Origin: an uncultured Acidobacteriota bacterium
GTDB taxonomy: Bacteria > Acidobacteriota > Terriglobia > Terriglobales > Acidobacteriaceae
Length of the DNA stretch: 64,000 bases
NCBI GenBank assembly: GCA_903851035.1
Contig: CAINND010000114.1
Coordinates: 21,392 to 85,391 of the forward strand
Direction: 5' to 3'
Shown piece by piece: positions 7,884-17,222 of this stretch. Made by a program: the position numbers and the translations under genes. A model generated the notes under the pieces. It was not told the origin of the DNA, did not search any database, and saw only the letters and a program-made list of their open reading frames with translations. How positions within the stretch are numbered: position 1 is the first letter of the stretch; every line of letters begins with the position of its first letter.

Positions 7884-8963
7884 TTACAGTACACTTCGGG
7901 CCTGCTCTTCCCCGTTGAGGATCCGGAAAACACCCTCGGAAAGCGCTCGGAGTTCATCTTCTCCGGGGTAGACATGGACTGGCGCCAGCCATTCAAGGTA
8001 ATCGCGAAGCTTGCAGACAACCAGTTTCGAGTGCGCCATGCCGCCGGTAAGCAGCAGGGCATCGACCTTCCCCTTGAGCACGACCGCCATCGAGCCTGCT
8101 TCTTTGGCTATCTGGTAGATCATTGCATCCAGCACCATGGCGGCTTCTTTGTCTCCGCCTTCGATGCGGCGCTCCACTTCCATCAGATCGCGAGTGCCGA
8201 GGTAGGAATAGAGCCCGCCACTGCCGAAGACGCGCTCTTCAAGCTGCTTGCGGGTAAAGTCGCCGCGAAAACATGCGGCAATCAGCAGACGCACCGGCAG
8301 GGAGCCCGAGCGGTCAATGCCAAAGGGTCCATCTTCGCCGGTATTGTTGTCGATCATCCGGCCGTTGAGGTGAGCTGAGATTGAGTTGCCGCTTCCCATG
8401 TGGACGACGATCAGGCGCAGAGACTCGTATGCCTTACCCTGGTCAGCGGCAAAGCGCTTGGCAACCGCCTTGGTATTCAGCGCATGGCAGAGCGCAATGC
8501 GTGGAAACAAAATGGAACCGGAAAAACGCGCGCAGTCCTGCCACTCATCCACGCTGACCGGATCAACGACATAAGCGTGCACGCCGGCCTTTGCGGCGAA
8601 CGTCTGCGCAAGAAACGCGCCCAGGTTTGAGGCGTGCTCTCCACGTCGCGCCAGCCGCAATTCCTCCAACATTCGCTCGTCCACCAGGTAGGTGCCGCTT
8701 GGCACGGAAGGCAGCAGCCCGCCACGGCCCGCCACGGCGGCGAAGGAGTCCGGCACATAGCCGGCTTTCTCCAGTTCAGCGGTGATGGCGGCAGCGCGAT
8801 AATCGTGCTGCTCGAGCACGGACTTGCCCTCGAATTGCTTCAGGTCGTCGGCGCTGTGGCGAATGTTGCACTCCATCTCCACGCCGGATGCGCTGTACAC
8901 CGCGAACTTTGTGGAGGTCGATCCCGGATTGATGGCGAGAACAAGTGGGCGGCTACTCGACAC
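7884..8963 (-). CDS. buk: butyrate kinase
   Basis: A 359-residue ASKHA-fold acyl kinase. It opens with the phosphate-binding strand LAINPGSTSTKFAVY. Family landmarks are VAGRGGLLPSVPSGTY, HASNLGA, VDPVSVDEW and VVHMGSGNSISAH. It interconverts butyryl phosphate plus ADP with butyrate plus ATP in the cytoplasm. Its start overlaps the 3' end of the phosphotransacylase gene by 11 bp, so the two are translationally coupled. The pair would turn butyryl-CoA (or a branched-chain acyl-CoA) into acid and ATP, or run in reverse to activate short acids. No dedicated butyryl-CoA-forming cluster surrounds it; the acyl-CoA dehydrogenase 7 kb away is a separate unit. Confidence 0.93.
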   Translation of the reverse strand: MSSSRPLVLAINPGSTSTKFAVYSASGVEMECNIRHSADDLKQFEGKSVLEQHDYRAAAITAELEKAGYVPDSFAAVAGRGGLLPSVPSGTYLVDERMLEELRLARRGEHASNLGAFLAQTFAAKAGVHAYVVDPVSVDEWQDCARFSGSILFPRIALCHALNTKAVAKRFAADQGKAYESLRLIVVHMGSGNSISAHLNGRMIDNNTGEDGPFGIDRSGSLPVRLLIAACFRGDFTRKQLEERVFGSGGLYSYLGTRDLMEVERRIEGGDKEAAMVLDAMIYQIAKEAGSMAVVLKGKVDALLLTGGMAHSKLVVCKLRDYLEWLAPVHVYPGEDELRALSEGVFRILNGEEQARSVL

Positions 8964-9891
8964 AAATCACCCCAAGCGCAATGGAGTTAATCTTGTCGTC
9001 GGCGCTTTCAACGCGCGACGGTATGAGGATGGGAACGCTGGCTCCCATGACGACGTGTGCGCAGGCTGAGCCACCCAGATATTTGACCGACTTGCCAAGC
9101 AGGTTGCCCGCCTCAATGCTGGGAACGATCATGCAGTCGGCGTGACCTGCGGCAGGATGCTTGATTCCCTTGGCCTCGGCGGCGGAGGGCAGCAGGGCTC
9201 CGTCGAGCGCCACCGGCCCGAAGACGTCGGCCACGCCAAACTCGCCAGCCTCGCCCATCTCGACCAGTGCCTTGGCATCCATCGTGGAAGGCACGGAGGG
9301 CGAGACAGCCTCGGTGGCGCTCATCACGGCTATCTTCGGACGGGCAATGCCGATCTTGCGCATCACCTCAATGCCATTCTGCACTATTTCCTTCTTGGCA
9401 TGCAGATTGGGAAGGATGTTCAATCCGCCATCGGTTATGCCCACCAGCCGGAGCACCCCGGAGAGAGTGTCCTCGTAAAGGAGGATGTCGCTCAACACGC
9501 GCCCGGTGCGCAGCCCAACTTCCTTTTTGAGCACGGCGCTCAGCAACTCATCGGTGCGCAAATGCCCCTTCAGCAGGATGTCCACCTCGCCGGAGCGAGC
9601 CATCTGAATGGCGGTTTCCGCCGGAGTGTTCGTATCGACAATCCTGGCGGCGGCAAGGAGTTCGCCCAGCTTCATCTGTTCGGCGGTGCGGCGAATGCTG
9701 TTGGCATCGCCAATCAGTACGAACTCCGCCATGCCAATCTGGCGTGCGCCTTCGGCGGCGCTGAGCGCGATGGCATCGTCGGCCACAACCACGGCGACGC
9801 GTTTGGCGCCCCGCGCACAGGCGCGCTGACGCAGCTCTGTAAAGTTATGGATCACTCCGGCTTGTGGCATTGTTGAAGTTCCTGCTGGCAT
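8953..9891 (-). CDS. ptb: phosphate butyryltransferase (phosphotransacylase family)
   Basis: A 312-residue member of the phosphate acetyl/butyryl transferase family, which exchanges the CoA of an acyl-CoA for phosphate. Visible conserved stretches are ILLKGHLRTDELL, VLSDILLYEDT, ITDGGLNILP, ADCMIVPSIEAGN and LGGSACAHVVMGASVPI. The choice of butyryl over acetyl rests on the coupled butyrate kinase gene. The ATG at 9891 has AAGGGA eight bases upstream; a second ATG 21 bp in is possible. It is the first gene of the two-gene operon. Confidence 0.9.
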   Translation of the reverse strand: MPAGTSTMPQAGVIHNFTELRQRACARGAKRVAVVVADDAIALSAAEGARQIGMAEFVLIGDANSIRRTAEQMKLGELLAAARIVDTNTPAETAIQMARSGEVDILLKGHLRTDELLSAVLKKEVGLRTGRVLSDILLYEDTLSGVLRLVGITDGGLNILPNLHAKKEIVQNGIEVMRKIGIARPKIAVMSATEAVSPSVPSTMDAKALVEMGEAGEFGVADVFGPVALDGALLPSAAEAKGIKHPAAGHADCMIVPSIEAGNLLGKSVKYLGGSACAHVVMGASVPILIPSRVESADDKINSIALGVICVE

Positions 9892-10149
9892 TAGTTATCC
9901 CTTAAGAGTCTCCCGTGGCATGCGGGAGAAAAATGCGCTTCATCGGCACAGAGGATTCTGTCGAAAATGCGGCCTGGAGGGAAATACTTTCTTTGGCACA
10001 GACCCAACTTTGCCGATATTGCAGAGTTTCACCCGCGGCACCCAGGCCCGCATGGCGGCCATCCATAGTGCCAGATGATTTTGCACCCTCATGAGCGACA
10101 ATGGCGATGCTGGTCTGCCTGGAGCGGGCATTTGGCGATGGCGCTGCTT

Positions 10150-11148
10150 CTACGGCCGCATCCCGGCTCCGGCCGCCACGGGCGTGGCGTGAATCAACCA
10201 ACCCAGCACTCCCAGCAGGGCGGCAAACAGCAATTGCACACGCAGCGAACTGTTCTCCGTCTCCTCGCCACGGAAGAGTTGCCATGTAAATCCCGCCGCC
10301 GGCAGCAGCAGCGTCAGCTCTCCGCTCCACCACCACAGCAGCAGGCAGAAGGCGAGCAGACTACCGCGCGCCATGCGGTCCAGCGGACGCACCGCTCCCG
10401 CGCCATCCAATATCCATATGGGCACAAGGTTCAGCAGATTCAGCCAGGCTCCCACATGCGCCAGTGCCAGCCAAATCGGCTGCCGCGTGCTAAGAAATAT
10501 CGCATAGGCCGCAAGTGCCGCCAGCGCACCGGCCACCGGCCCCGCCAGTGAGACCAGCCCCCGCACCTCCAGCGATACGCCCAGCGCCTGCCACTGCACG
10601 TAGGCTCCCAAGCCGGGCAGGAACACGGGCATTTCGGCCGGCAGTCCGCGGCGGCGAATCTCCACATAGTGCCCCATCTCATGGATGAGGATCATGGCGG
10701 CAAAGCCCAGCCCAAAGGCCCATCCAAACATCGCCCAATAGACGCCGAAGAAGGCCACAAAGCTGAACAGTGATTTCGCCTTGAAGAGTGCGAAGAAGAT
10801 CGTCTTGCCCTTGGCCAGCAGCACGGCCAGCGGTGCCAGTGGCCCCAGCCTGCGCGCCCAGGGATGCGCCTCCTCGGGCTTAGCCGCCTGCGGAGGCATG
10901 CGCTCCAACTCCTCTATGTGCTGGCGAACCCACTCCACTTGCCGCGCATCGGATGGCAGCAGAGCGAGCGCGTTCTTCCACAAGGCAACGGCCGGCGCAA
11001 CATTGTGCTGCTCTTCCAGCAGCAAAGCCTGTTGGCGCAAGGCCTCCAACTCCGCGGCATACACCAGGGCGTGGCACTCCGGACAGACTTTATCCCCGGG
11101 CTGCAAGGGCGCAAGGCAGCGATGACAACTTGTGGCGGGCAATGGCAT
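10150..11148 (-). CDS. M50 (site-2 protease-like) membrane zinc metalloprotease with N-terminal zinc ribbon
   Basis: Starting at MPLPATS the protein has 332 residues. Two Cys pairs (CHRC and CPEC) form a short zinc ribbon at the N-terminus. A TPR-like helical stretch of about 60 residues follows, then several membrane helices. The metalloprotease motif HEMGH sits at about 156-160 inside a hydrophobic helix. A late motif NLLNLVPIWILDGA matches the third ligand motif of site-2 proteases, though its usual NxxPxxxLDGG ends in GA. Such enzymes cleave substrates within the membrane. Extra N-terminal sequence in the longer frame overlaps the upstream gene and is not credible. It begins seven bases after that gene's stop, so the two form an operon. 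Confidence 0.85.
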   Translation of the reverse strand: MPLPATSCHRCLAPLQPGDKVCPECHALVYAAELEALRQQALLLEEQHNVAPAVALWKNALALLPSDARQVEWVRQHIEELERMPPQAAKPEEAHPWARRLGPLAPLAVLLAKGKTIFFALFKAKSLFSFVAFFGVYWAMFGWAFGLGFAAMILIHEMGHYVEIRRRGLPAEMPVFLPGLGAYVQWQALGVSLEVRGLVSLAGPVAGALAALAAYAIFLSTRQPIWLALAHVGAWLNLLNLVPIWILDGAGAVRPLDRMARGSLLAFCLLLWWWSGELTLLLPAAGFTWQLFRGEETENSSLRVQLLFAALLGVLGWLIHATPVAAGAGMRP

Positions 11149-11155
11149 CGTCGGG

Positions 11156-11978
11156 TTAGAAAGGCCCTTCAATGGCTGGCAGGCTGCGCCCGGCGGCAAT
11201 CTGCCAGGCAATGCGCACGCCAACAAAAAGTATCACCACGCCGATAAGTCCGCTGAGGGGACTACTCATCACACCCAGCACCGGCGAAGCCAGCCCATAG
11301 CCCAGCAGTAGCGCCAGCAGTTTGAGCAGCTTCCACCCGTTGATTGTTCGGGGAGCGGCGGCAGGGGGTGGCTGTCTGCGATGGCGCGACCTTCTGGTCG
11401 GCATTCGCAGCGGCATCCTGGCTGGGCTGTGTGCCCTGCGCGGCGGGCGATGAACCCGGTGCCACCTTCGGCGCGGTGGGCGTGGGCTGCGTAGTGGCCG
11501 TTCCCTGCCGTATCTGCTTGGTGTGGTTGTGGCTGGCCATGTATTGCGAGATGCCAACCGGCACGGCCGACACCGTCACCGCCGCGTAGGTCAGCACAAC
11601 GGCCACCCACTGGTAGCGTCGTCCGCCAATCTCGCCCGATCCCTTCATCATGGCCTTGCCCACCATGTAGCCCACGGCCAGCGAGATGAAGCCGATCTCC
11701 AAATGAAAGATGATGCCGACGGCGGAGTACAAAATCAGACCCAGCAGCGCCGCGCCACAGCCGAAAAAGACGGCGCGCACAAAAGCCGCGTGGGTATCCA
11801 CCGGCTTGCGCATCAGCACCTGTTGCGTGCAGGCCTCGCAGGCCATGGCGCCGCGGATGCGGTAGTAGCTTCCATGGATGGGTTGGCGGCAAAGAGCGCA
11901 AACGTCTTCGGACTGGGCCGGGCGCTCCGACGAAAATTCAGCGGTCTGAAACTGCGGAACTTCGTTTGATTCGGGCAT
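11156..11978 (-). pseudogene. zinc-ribbon membrane protein interrupted by a frameshift
   Basis: Two overlapping frames together read as one protein of about 270 residues. The first part (from MPESNEVPQF at 11978) has a ribbon with CALC and CEAC Cys pairs, then three or four membrane helices and an Ala/Pro/Gln-rich linker. Near a run of five G (11364-11368, C on the coding strand) this frame goes into a low-complexity tail. The neighbouring frame continues with a hydrophobic C-terminus (KLLALLLGYGLASP, LIGVVILFVGV) and stops at 11158, neatly before the M50 gene. A one-base excess in the C run explains this; it could be a real mutation, a slippery site or an assembly error. Function unknown; the linked protease suggests an envelope role. 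Confidence 0.7.
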
Positions 11979-12094
11979 GGCCGAACATAACACGCCATGC
12001 ATGCGTGGCAAAGCGCTTTAGTGTTGCTGCAAGGTAAATCGCATCTGGCTGATAAATGCTGAATGCAGTCCGAGGCGTGGCGTATGCTGCCGCG

Positions 12095-12319
12095 CTAGTT
12101 CATGCCGCAGCCGCCACCACCGCAGCTTCCGGCGGGCATGCCGCAGGGCAGCTTCGGCGCCGAGCCCGTCGAACGGTCGGTGCCATGCGCGGCAAAGGTG
12201 GAAAGCTGCTGCTCCAGTTCAATGCCCTTGCACTCCGGGCACTCCGCCTGCTTGCCGCCGTAGATGATGGCCTCAAACTTTTTGCCGCAGCCTTTGCAAA
12301 CGTATTCGAAGATGGGCAT
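12095..12319 (-). CDS. FmdB-type zinc ribbon protein
   Basis: A 74-residue protein beginning MPIFEYVCKGCGKKFE with a second knuckle AECPECKG, the standard FmdB/CxxC-CxxC small zinc ribbon. The tail is rich in Gly and Cys (CGMPAGSCGGGGCGMN), another feature of this family. The members were first noted as putative regulators of amidase or formamidase genes, but their role is unsettled. It stands alone between divergent or opposed genes. Confidence 0.9.
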   Translation of the reverse strand: MPIFEYVCKGCGKKFEAIIYGGKQAECPECKGIELEQQLSTFAAHGTDRSTGSAPKLPCGMPAGSCGGGGCGMN

Positions 12320-12419
12320 CGCTTACTCCTCTGCGCCCGGACGCGCGAGGCGGCCAAGCTGGTACATTGATTATATAAGGCCCGCGCGATGACTTATCAA
12401 AGCGCGGCTGCTGCAATCG

Positions 12420-13442
12420 ATGAACGCTCCGGCCAATACACATCCCGCGCTTCCTGTAATGGAGCCTGATTTTGTTCCCCGCCGCCGCCTGCGCTCAGGA
12501 CACGCGCAGACCATCGTCGGCAACTTCCTGCGCCGCACTAACACCCTGCCGCCCCCCGAAGAACGCCTGATTCCCGTGGACGACGGCGTGAGCCTGCTCT
12601 GCCACTGCCACTGGCAACCCGCGCGGCAGGATTGCCTGACGCTGATCCTCGTGCATGGCCTTGAGGGCTCCAGCCGCTCCGGCTATGTGCTGGGCACCGC
12701 CGCCCGCGCCTGGGCCCGTGGCTGGAACGTTGTGCGCATGAACGTGCGTGGCTGCGGCGGCAGTGAGCAGTACTCAAGCACTCTTTACCACAGCGGCCTC
12801 TCGCAGGACGTCGAGCGGCTGACCGCGTCTCTCATCGCCAGTGATGGGTTGCGCCGCGTGGCCATCGCCGGTTTTTCCATGGGGGGCAACCAGGTGCTGC
12901 GCGCCATGGGACGCTGGGGCCAGCAGGCGCCGCCGCAGGTGGTGGCCGCCGCCGCTGTCTCGCCCGCCTGCGATCTCTCCATCAGCTCCGACCGCATCCA
13001 CGCCGCGGCTTTTGGAATTTACGAGCAATGGTTCATGCTCAGCCTGCGCGCCAGTTACCGCCGCAAAAGCCAGATGCATCCACACTTCGATGTCAACCTA
13101 TTGCGCGGCGTGCACAGCGTGCGCGGCTTCGACGATAAGATTACCGCGCGCTACATGGGTTTTGCAGGTGCCGAGGATTACTACAACAAGGCCAGCAGTT
13201 CGCACGTGCTTGACCACATCGCCCGCCCCACGCTGGTCATCCATGCGGAAGACGATCCCTTCATCATCCTTTCGCCCGACACGCGCCGCAAGCTGCTGGC
13301 AAATCCATATGTGCGCTTCCTGATGACCGCACACGGCGGCCACTGCGCCTTCATCTCCGACGCCGGCAATGGCGACGATGGACGCTGGGCCGAGCGCAAG
13401 ATAGTCGAATTTCTCACAATGGTCGAACAGGCCAACCCGTAG
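12420..13442 (+). CDS. YheT-family alpha/beta hydrolase
   Basis: A 340-residue hydrolase of the YheT/EMB8 type. It opens with the family landmark LRSGHAQTI. Other elements are VHGLEGSSRSGYVLG (oxyanion region), RGCGGSE, the nucleophile elbow GFSMGGN, the acid in HAEDDPF and the catalytic His in HGGHCAF. All three catalytic residues are in place. Relatives are esterases or lipases of uncertain natural substrate. The next gene starts two bases after its stop. Confidence 0.9.
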   Translation: MNAPANTHPALPVMEPDFVPRRRLRSGHAQTIVGNFLRRTNTLPPPEERLIPVDDGVSLLCHCHWQPARQDCLTLILVHGLEGSSRSGYVLGTAARAWARGWNVVRMNVRGCGGSEQYSSTLYHSGLSQDVERLTASLIASDGLRRVAIAGFSMGGNQVLRAMGRWGQQAPPQVVAAAAVSPACDLSISSDRIHAAAFGIYEQWFMLSLRASYRRKSQMHPHFDVNLLRGVHSVRGFDDKITARYMGFAGAEDYYNKASSSHVLDHIARPTLVIHAEDDPFIILSPDTRRKLLANPYVRFLMTAHGGHCAFISDAGNGDDGRWAERKIVEFLTMVEQANP

Positions 13443-13443
13443 T

Positions 13444-14064
13444 ATGGACGCCGACTACAGCATCGAACTTGGCCCCACGGCGCCCGCCCTGGAGTTGCCC
13501 TGGCAGGACCCTGACGGCCGCTGCGGGTATGTCAATCTGCGCCAGCAACCGCATCGAATCGCCGAACTCGACGAGGTACAAAGCTATCCCGCCCTCGGCG
13601 AATTATTGCGTGCGCTCAACGGCCCACACTCCCCCTGGCAGACGGCCAAGTGCGATGTGTGGTGCGAAGAGCAGGAATCGGCTGAGATTGAACTGCCCGC
13701 CGCTGCGTTTTCACAACACTGCTATGTGGATCTCATCCTCAGCGATGCTCACCACGCTTTGCGCAACAGCCTGCCCGCGCACCAAGAGATGGCTCGCCGC
13801 TCGGCTCATCTCCTCGAGGATCAGGGTGAAGAGCTCGACGCCACGGCCGCAGAGATTGTCATCCGCCGCTGCTATTTCCATAAGGATGATGCCGCCGACT
13901 CCCCCAGCGAGGATGGCTACTGCCTGACGCTCTACCTCAGCGGATATGGAGCCACTCCGCCCCAGGCCGCAGAGCGCTGGCAGGCTGCGCTGCAATTGGC
14001 TGCCTGTTGCCTGCCCGGGCTCACTCTGCCTGATTCAGCGGCGCCGGATGGCGAAGTCGGCTAG
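13444..14064 (+). CDS. hypothetical protein, coupled to YheT gene
   Basis: A 206-residue, acidic, soluble-looking protein with no signal peptide or membrane segment. I do not recognise a family. Its start codon lies one base after the stop of the hydrolase gene (TAGT-ATG), which implies translational coupling. Codon use matches its neighbours and no opposing frame is more plausible. A tRNA-Arg gene begins 29 bp after its stop. Confidence 0.7.
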   Translation: MDADYSIELGPTAPALELPWQDPDGRCGYVNLRQQPHRIAELDEVQSYPALGELLRALNGPHSPWQTAKCDVWCEEQESAEIELPAAAFSQHCYVDLILSDAHHALRNSLPAHQEMARRSAHLLEDQGEELDATAAEIVIRRCYFHKDDAADSPSEDGYCLTLYLSGYGATPPQAAERWQAALQLAACCLPGLTLPDSAAPDGEVG

Positions 14065-14092
14065 AATGAAGTAGCCTCTGCCGGGCCCGTGT

Positions 14093-14169
14093 GGGAGCGT
14101 AGCTCAGTTGGATAGAGCATCTGCCTTCTAAGCAGAGGGTCGCGTGTTCGAGTCACGCCGCTCCTACCA
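14093..14169 (+). tRNA. tRNA-Arg (TCT)
   Basis: The acceptor GGGAGCG pairs with CGCTCCT (one G-T pair at the end). The anticodon stem TCTGC/GCAGA encloses the loop CTTCTAA with TCT at 14127-14129. The T-arm is GCGTG-TTCGAGT-CACGC. CCA is encoded at 14167-14169. Confidence 0.96.
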
Positions 14170-14223
14170 CTTTTCTTCCTACCAATTTTTCAGGAAAATT
14201 ATCGTGCGATATGGCCTGGGTCT

Positions 14224-15510
14224 TTATGCCTCGCGGCCCTGCCATGCGCTGGCGGCAATCACCATGGTGACCAGTTGGACCACCACAATCAGCGCCACGC
14301 AGGCCTTCCACTGACCGTAGCGCCATAGCATCCCCGGCACCACTCCGGCTACGCTCCCGCCCAGGTAGTAGAACATCACATACAGCCCGGCGGCGGAGGC
14401 GCGTCCACCGCTGCGAGCCTCGCGCTGAATATAGCTTGACGCCGCTGACTGGCATACGAAAACTCCCGAGCTGCACAGCGTAAGCCCCACCAGCACCGCC
14501 CACAGATGCGGTACCAGTGTCAGCAGCACTCCGGCAATGCCGCCCGCAACCGAGCCCACCAGCGCCGTGCGCGAACCCACATGCGAGATCCACACTCCGC
14601 CCAGTGGCGTGATGATCAGTCCCACCAGGTACACCATGAACAGCGCGCTCAGCTCCGCCGGCGAAAGCAGGAATGGCGGCGCCGCCATGTAAAACGTCAC
14701 ATAGGTAAACGTGGCCACCAGGGTAAACAGCACATTGAATCCCACGGCGTAGGTGGCCAGCAGTTGCGGATTCCGCAGGTGATGCAGAAAGCCCGGTCCA
14801 TTCGACGCGACCGAAGGTGCCAGCGGAGTATCCGGCGGCAGCCAGCGCCACAACACGACGCCGAAAACCAGATCCAGCGCTCCGATGCAAACAAAGCCCA
14901 CGCGCCAGCTGGGCTGCACAAAAGGAACCAGTGCATGCGTGGCCGCCACACCGGTGAAAAAGCGTCCCAGGAAACCGCCCAGCACCGTGCCGCTCACATA
15001 AATGGACATCACGCGCGCCACCTGGTGCCGTGGCCACTCCTCGGTGATGTAGGCGATCGTCACGCCGAATATGCCCGGCATCACCAGCCCCTGGAAGAAG
15101 CGCCACACCACCAATTGATGAAGTCCGTTGGCGGTAGCAGTGCCAATTGTGGGCACGGCCAGCAGATAGATTGCCCATACGATGACCCGCCTACGCCCAA
15201 CGCGCTCGGCCAGCCATCCGCAGAAGGGCGCGCTCAGGGCCACGCCCAGCGTTGCCGCACTCACCGTGCGCCCAACGGCGGCCTTGCTGGCGTGGAAGAG
15301 TTCTTCGAAGAGTGGCAGCAGCGGCTGCGTGGCGTACAGGTTGAAGAAGCATCCAATGCCGGCCAGGGTGACTGCCACCACGGCCATCGCGTTCAGGTCG
15401 TAGAAGCTAGTCGGCGCCGCCAGATCGCCGGCCGCGGACTGCCCGGCCGCCATGACGGCATCGGCCGTCTCATCGGCAGCAAGGTTCTCAAGATCAGGAA
15501 ATTCAGGCAT
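14224..15510 (-). CDS. major facilitator superfamily transporter (DHA1-like)
   Basis: A 428-residue protein with about twelve hydrophobic segments after a 40-residue acidic cytoplasmic N-terminus. The MFS motif A appears as GWLAERVGRRRVIVW after the second helix. The pattern FFNLYATQPLLP at the first helix is shared with YnfM/arabinose-efflux-like exporters. It likely exports a small molecule; the substrate cannot be told from sequence. It runs toward tRNA-Arg, and no partner gene is attached. Confidence 0.9.
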   Translation of the reverse strand: MPEFPDLENLAADETADAVMAAGQSAAGDLAAPTSFYDLNAMAVVAVTLAGIGCFFNLYATQPLLPLFEELFHASKAAVGRTVSAATLGVALSAPFCGWLAERVGRRRVIVWAIYLLAVPTIGTATANGLHQLVVWRFFQGLVMPGIFGVTIAYITEEWPRHQVARVMSIYVSGTVLGGFLGRFFTGVAATHALVPFVQPSWRVGFVCIGALDLVFGVVLWRWLPPDTPLAPSVASNGPGFLHHLRNPQLLATYAVGFNVLFTLVATFTYVTFYMAAPPFLLSPAELSALFMVYLVGLIITPLGGVWISHVGSRTALVGSVAGGIAGVLLTLVPHLWAVLVGLTLCSSGVFVCQSAASSYIQREARSGGRASAAGLYVMFYYLGGSVAGVVPGMLWRYGQWKACVALIVVVQLVTMVIAASAWQGREA

Positions 15511-15574
15511 GGGACTCTACTTCAGGGTACCACTATGGAAGTTCCACGGGGAGAGGACGCGCCGTGGCCGCAGG

Positions 15575-15898
15575 CTACAGGAAGCGCAGCCCGATGCAGT
15601 GCTCGCTGATGCGCCGCACCTCGACATACACATCGGTCATGTTGCCCGTTGCGGGCTCCACAATGGTCAGCATGAGTTGCTGGCCCTTGACCAGGGCCAG
15701 CCGCGCCCAGGGCGAGGCTGGATCCAGCAGCATGCCGCCGCCGCTGGTCTCCACCACGCGCCCCATCTCGTTGCCGTGCACGTCCAGGGCGAAGGCCGCA
15801 GCAGGCACACCGACGCGCTCAAAGCGGCGGCGTTCCACCAGCGGCTTCACCTTCTCCGGCACGGCCACATCGGCCGCTTTCTTTTTTCGTACGGCCAT
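15575..15898 (-). CDS. small PilZ-domain protein
   Basis: Starting at MAVRKKK this is a 107-residue protein. A basic Lys/Arg-rich head is followed by RRRFERVGVPA, the arginine-containing first PilZ motif. VVETSGGGML then takes the place of the (D/N)xSxxG motif, with Glu instead of Asp/Asn. PilZ domains bind cyclic di-GMP, and the substitution could weaken or alter binding. The longer frame extends into the preceding gene and is not credible. It follows the acyl-CoA dehydrogenase gene by 34 bp on the same strand, so cotranscription is likely although no functional link is obvious. Confidence 0.8.
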   Translation of the reverse strand: MAVRKKKAADVAVPEKVKPLVERRRFERVGVPAAAFALDVHGNEMGRVVETSGGGMLLDPASPWARLALVKGQQLMLTIVEPATGNMTDVYVEVRRISEHCIGLRFL

Positions 15899-15932
15899 GG
15901 TTCTTATCTTCCGCCCCGTTGCCGGAGCCGTT

Positions 15933-17111
15933 TTACTTTCCGCCCAGCACCATCTTGGCGATGGTTGCCAGTTGCATGTTCGACGTGCCTTCGTAGATGC
16001 TACCAATCTTTGCGTCGCGATAGAACTTTTCCACCGGATAATCCTTCGTGAATCCGTAGCCGCCAAAGATCTCCACGGCCTGGCTGGCCACCCGTTCGGC
16101 CACCTGCGGAGCCCAAAGCTTGGCCATCGCCGCCTCCTTCAGGAAGCTGTATCCGGCATCCTTCATGCGCGCCGCGTTGTACACCACCAGGCGCAGCGCG
16201 GTAATTTCCGTGGCCATCTGCGCCAGTTCAAACTGCACCGCCTGGAAGCTCGAAATCGGCTGGCCGAACTGCTTGCGCTCCTTTGAGTACTTGACCGCGG
16301 CCTCAAAGGCTCCCTGCGCCAGCCCCAGCATCTGCGCGGCAATGCCGATGCGGCCTTCGTTCAGGGTCTCAATGGCAACCTTGTAGCCCTTGCCGACTTC
16401 GCCCAGCAGGTTTTCCTTGGGTACCTTGCAGTCCTCAAAGATCAGTTCCGTGGTGCTGCTGGCACGGATGCCCAGCTTGTCTTCCTTTTTGCCCACCGTA
16501 AAGCCCGGGAAGCCCTTTTCCACGATGAAGGCCGTGATGCCCTTGTATCCCGCCGAGGGGTCCACCGTCGTGATCACGATGAACAGGTTGGACTCCTTGC
16601 CGTTGGTGATCCACAGCTTCTGGCCATTCAGTAGCCAGTGGTCGCCCTTGTCTTCGGCGCGGGTGCTGAGCGCAAAGGCGTCGCTGCCGGCTCCGGCCTC
16701 GCTCAGTGCATAGCTGCCTACCCACTCGTTGGCCATCTTGGGCAGATACTTCTTCTTCTGCTCCTCATTGCCCCAGCGGATCAGCGCGTTGTTCACCAGC
16801 GTGTTCTGCACGTCCACCAGCACTCCCACCGAAGGATCGACGCGACTCAGCTCTTCCACGGCCAGAATGGCCTCAAAGAACGATCCACCGCCGCCGCCGT
16901 ACTGCTCGGGAATCTCGATGCCCATCAATCCGAGCTGATGAAACTGCTCCACCAGCGCGTGATCCATCACGCCCTTCTCGTCCATTTCCTTGACGAGTGG
17001 GCCAATCGATTCTTCGGCAAACTTGCGGATGTTGTCGCGGAAAAGCTGCTCGTCCTCGCTGAGAACCAGCAGCGGCATGGGAGCGCCTTCGCGCCCGGCA
17101 TTCGTGGTCAT
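15933..17111 (-). CDS. acyl-CoA dehydrogenase (short/branched-chain type)
   Basis: The 392-residue flavoprotein oxidises an acyl-CoA to the 2,3-enoyl-CoA, passing electrons to electron-transfer flavoprotein. The whole family pattern is present: PEQYGG, YALSEAGAGSDAFAL, LWITNGKESNLFIV, KLGIRASST and GYGFTKDYPVEKFYRDA. IYEGTSNMQL near the C-terminus carries the catalytic glutamate in the position used by short-chain and butyryl-CoA dehydrogenases. The ATG at 17111 is chosen over the GTG at 17129 because GAGG lies upstream; a later ATG at 17078 is also possible. Confidence 0.94.
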   Translation of the reverse strand: MTTNAGREGAPMPLLVLSEDEQLFRDNIRKFAEESIGPLVKEMDEKGVMDHALVEQFHQLGLMGIEIPEQYGGGGGSFFEAILAVEELSRVDPSVGVLVDVQNTLVNNALIRWGNEEQKKKYLPKMANEWVGSYALSEAGAGSDAFALSTRAEDKGDHWLLNGQKLWITNGKESNLFIVITTVDPSAGYKGITAFIVEKGFPGFTVGKKEDKLGIRASSTTELIFEDCKVPKENLLGEVGKGYKVAIETLNEGRIGIAAQMLGLAQGAFEAAVKYSKERKQFGQPISSFQAVQFELAQMATEITALRLVVYNAARMKDAGYSFLKEAAMAKLWAPQVAERVASQAVEIFGGYGFTKDYPVEKFYRDAKIGSIYEGTSNMQLATIAKMVLGGK

Positions 17112-17222
17112 AGCTATACCCAGCCTCACATTTGTGTAGATGACAGACCGGCGATTGTATCAGTTCTGGGGATGGCTGCAATGAAAGGATTACGGACGTG
17201 CGGGAGCGAGAAAGGCCTTGCC

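Noticed and set aside
11156..11557. Independent 133-residue gene
   Set aside because: Only its hydrophobic C-terminal half looks like protein; it is better explained as the continuation of the frameshifted gene.
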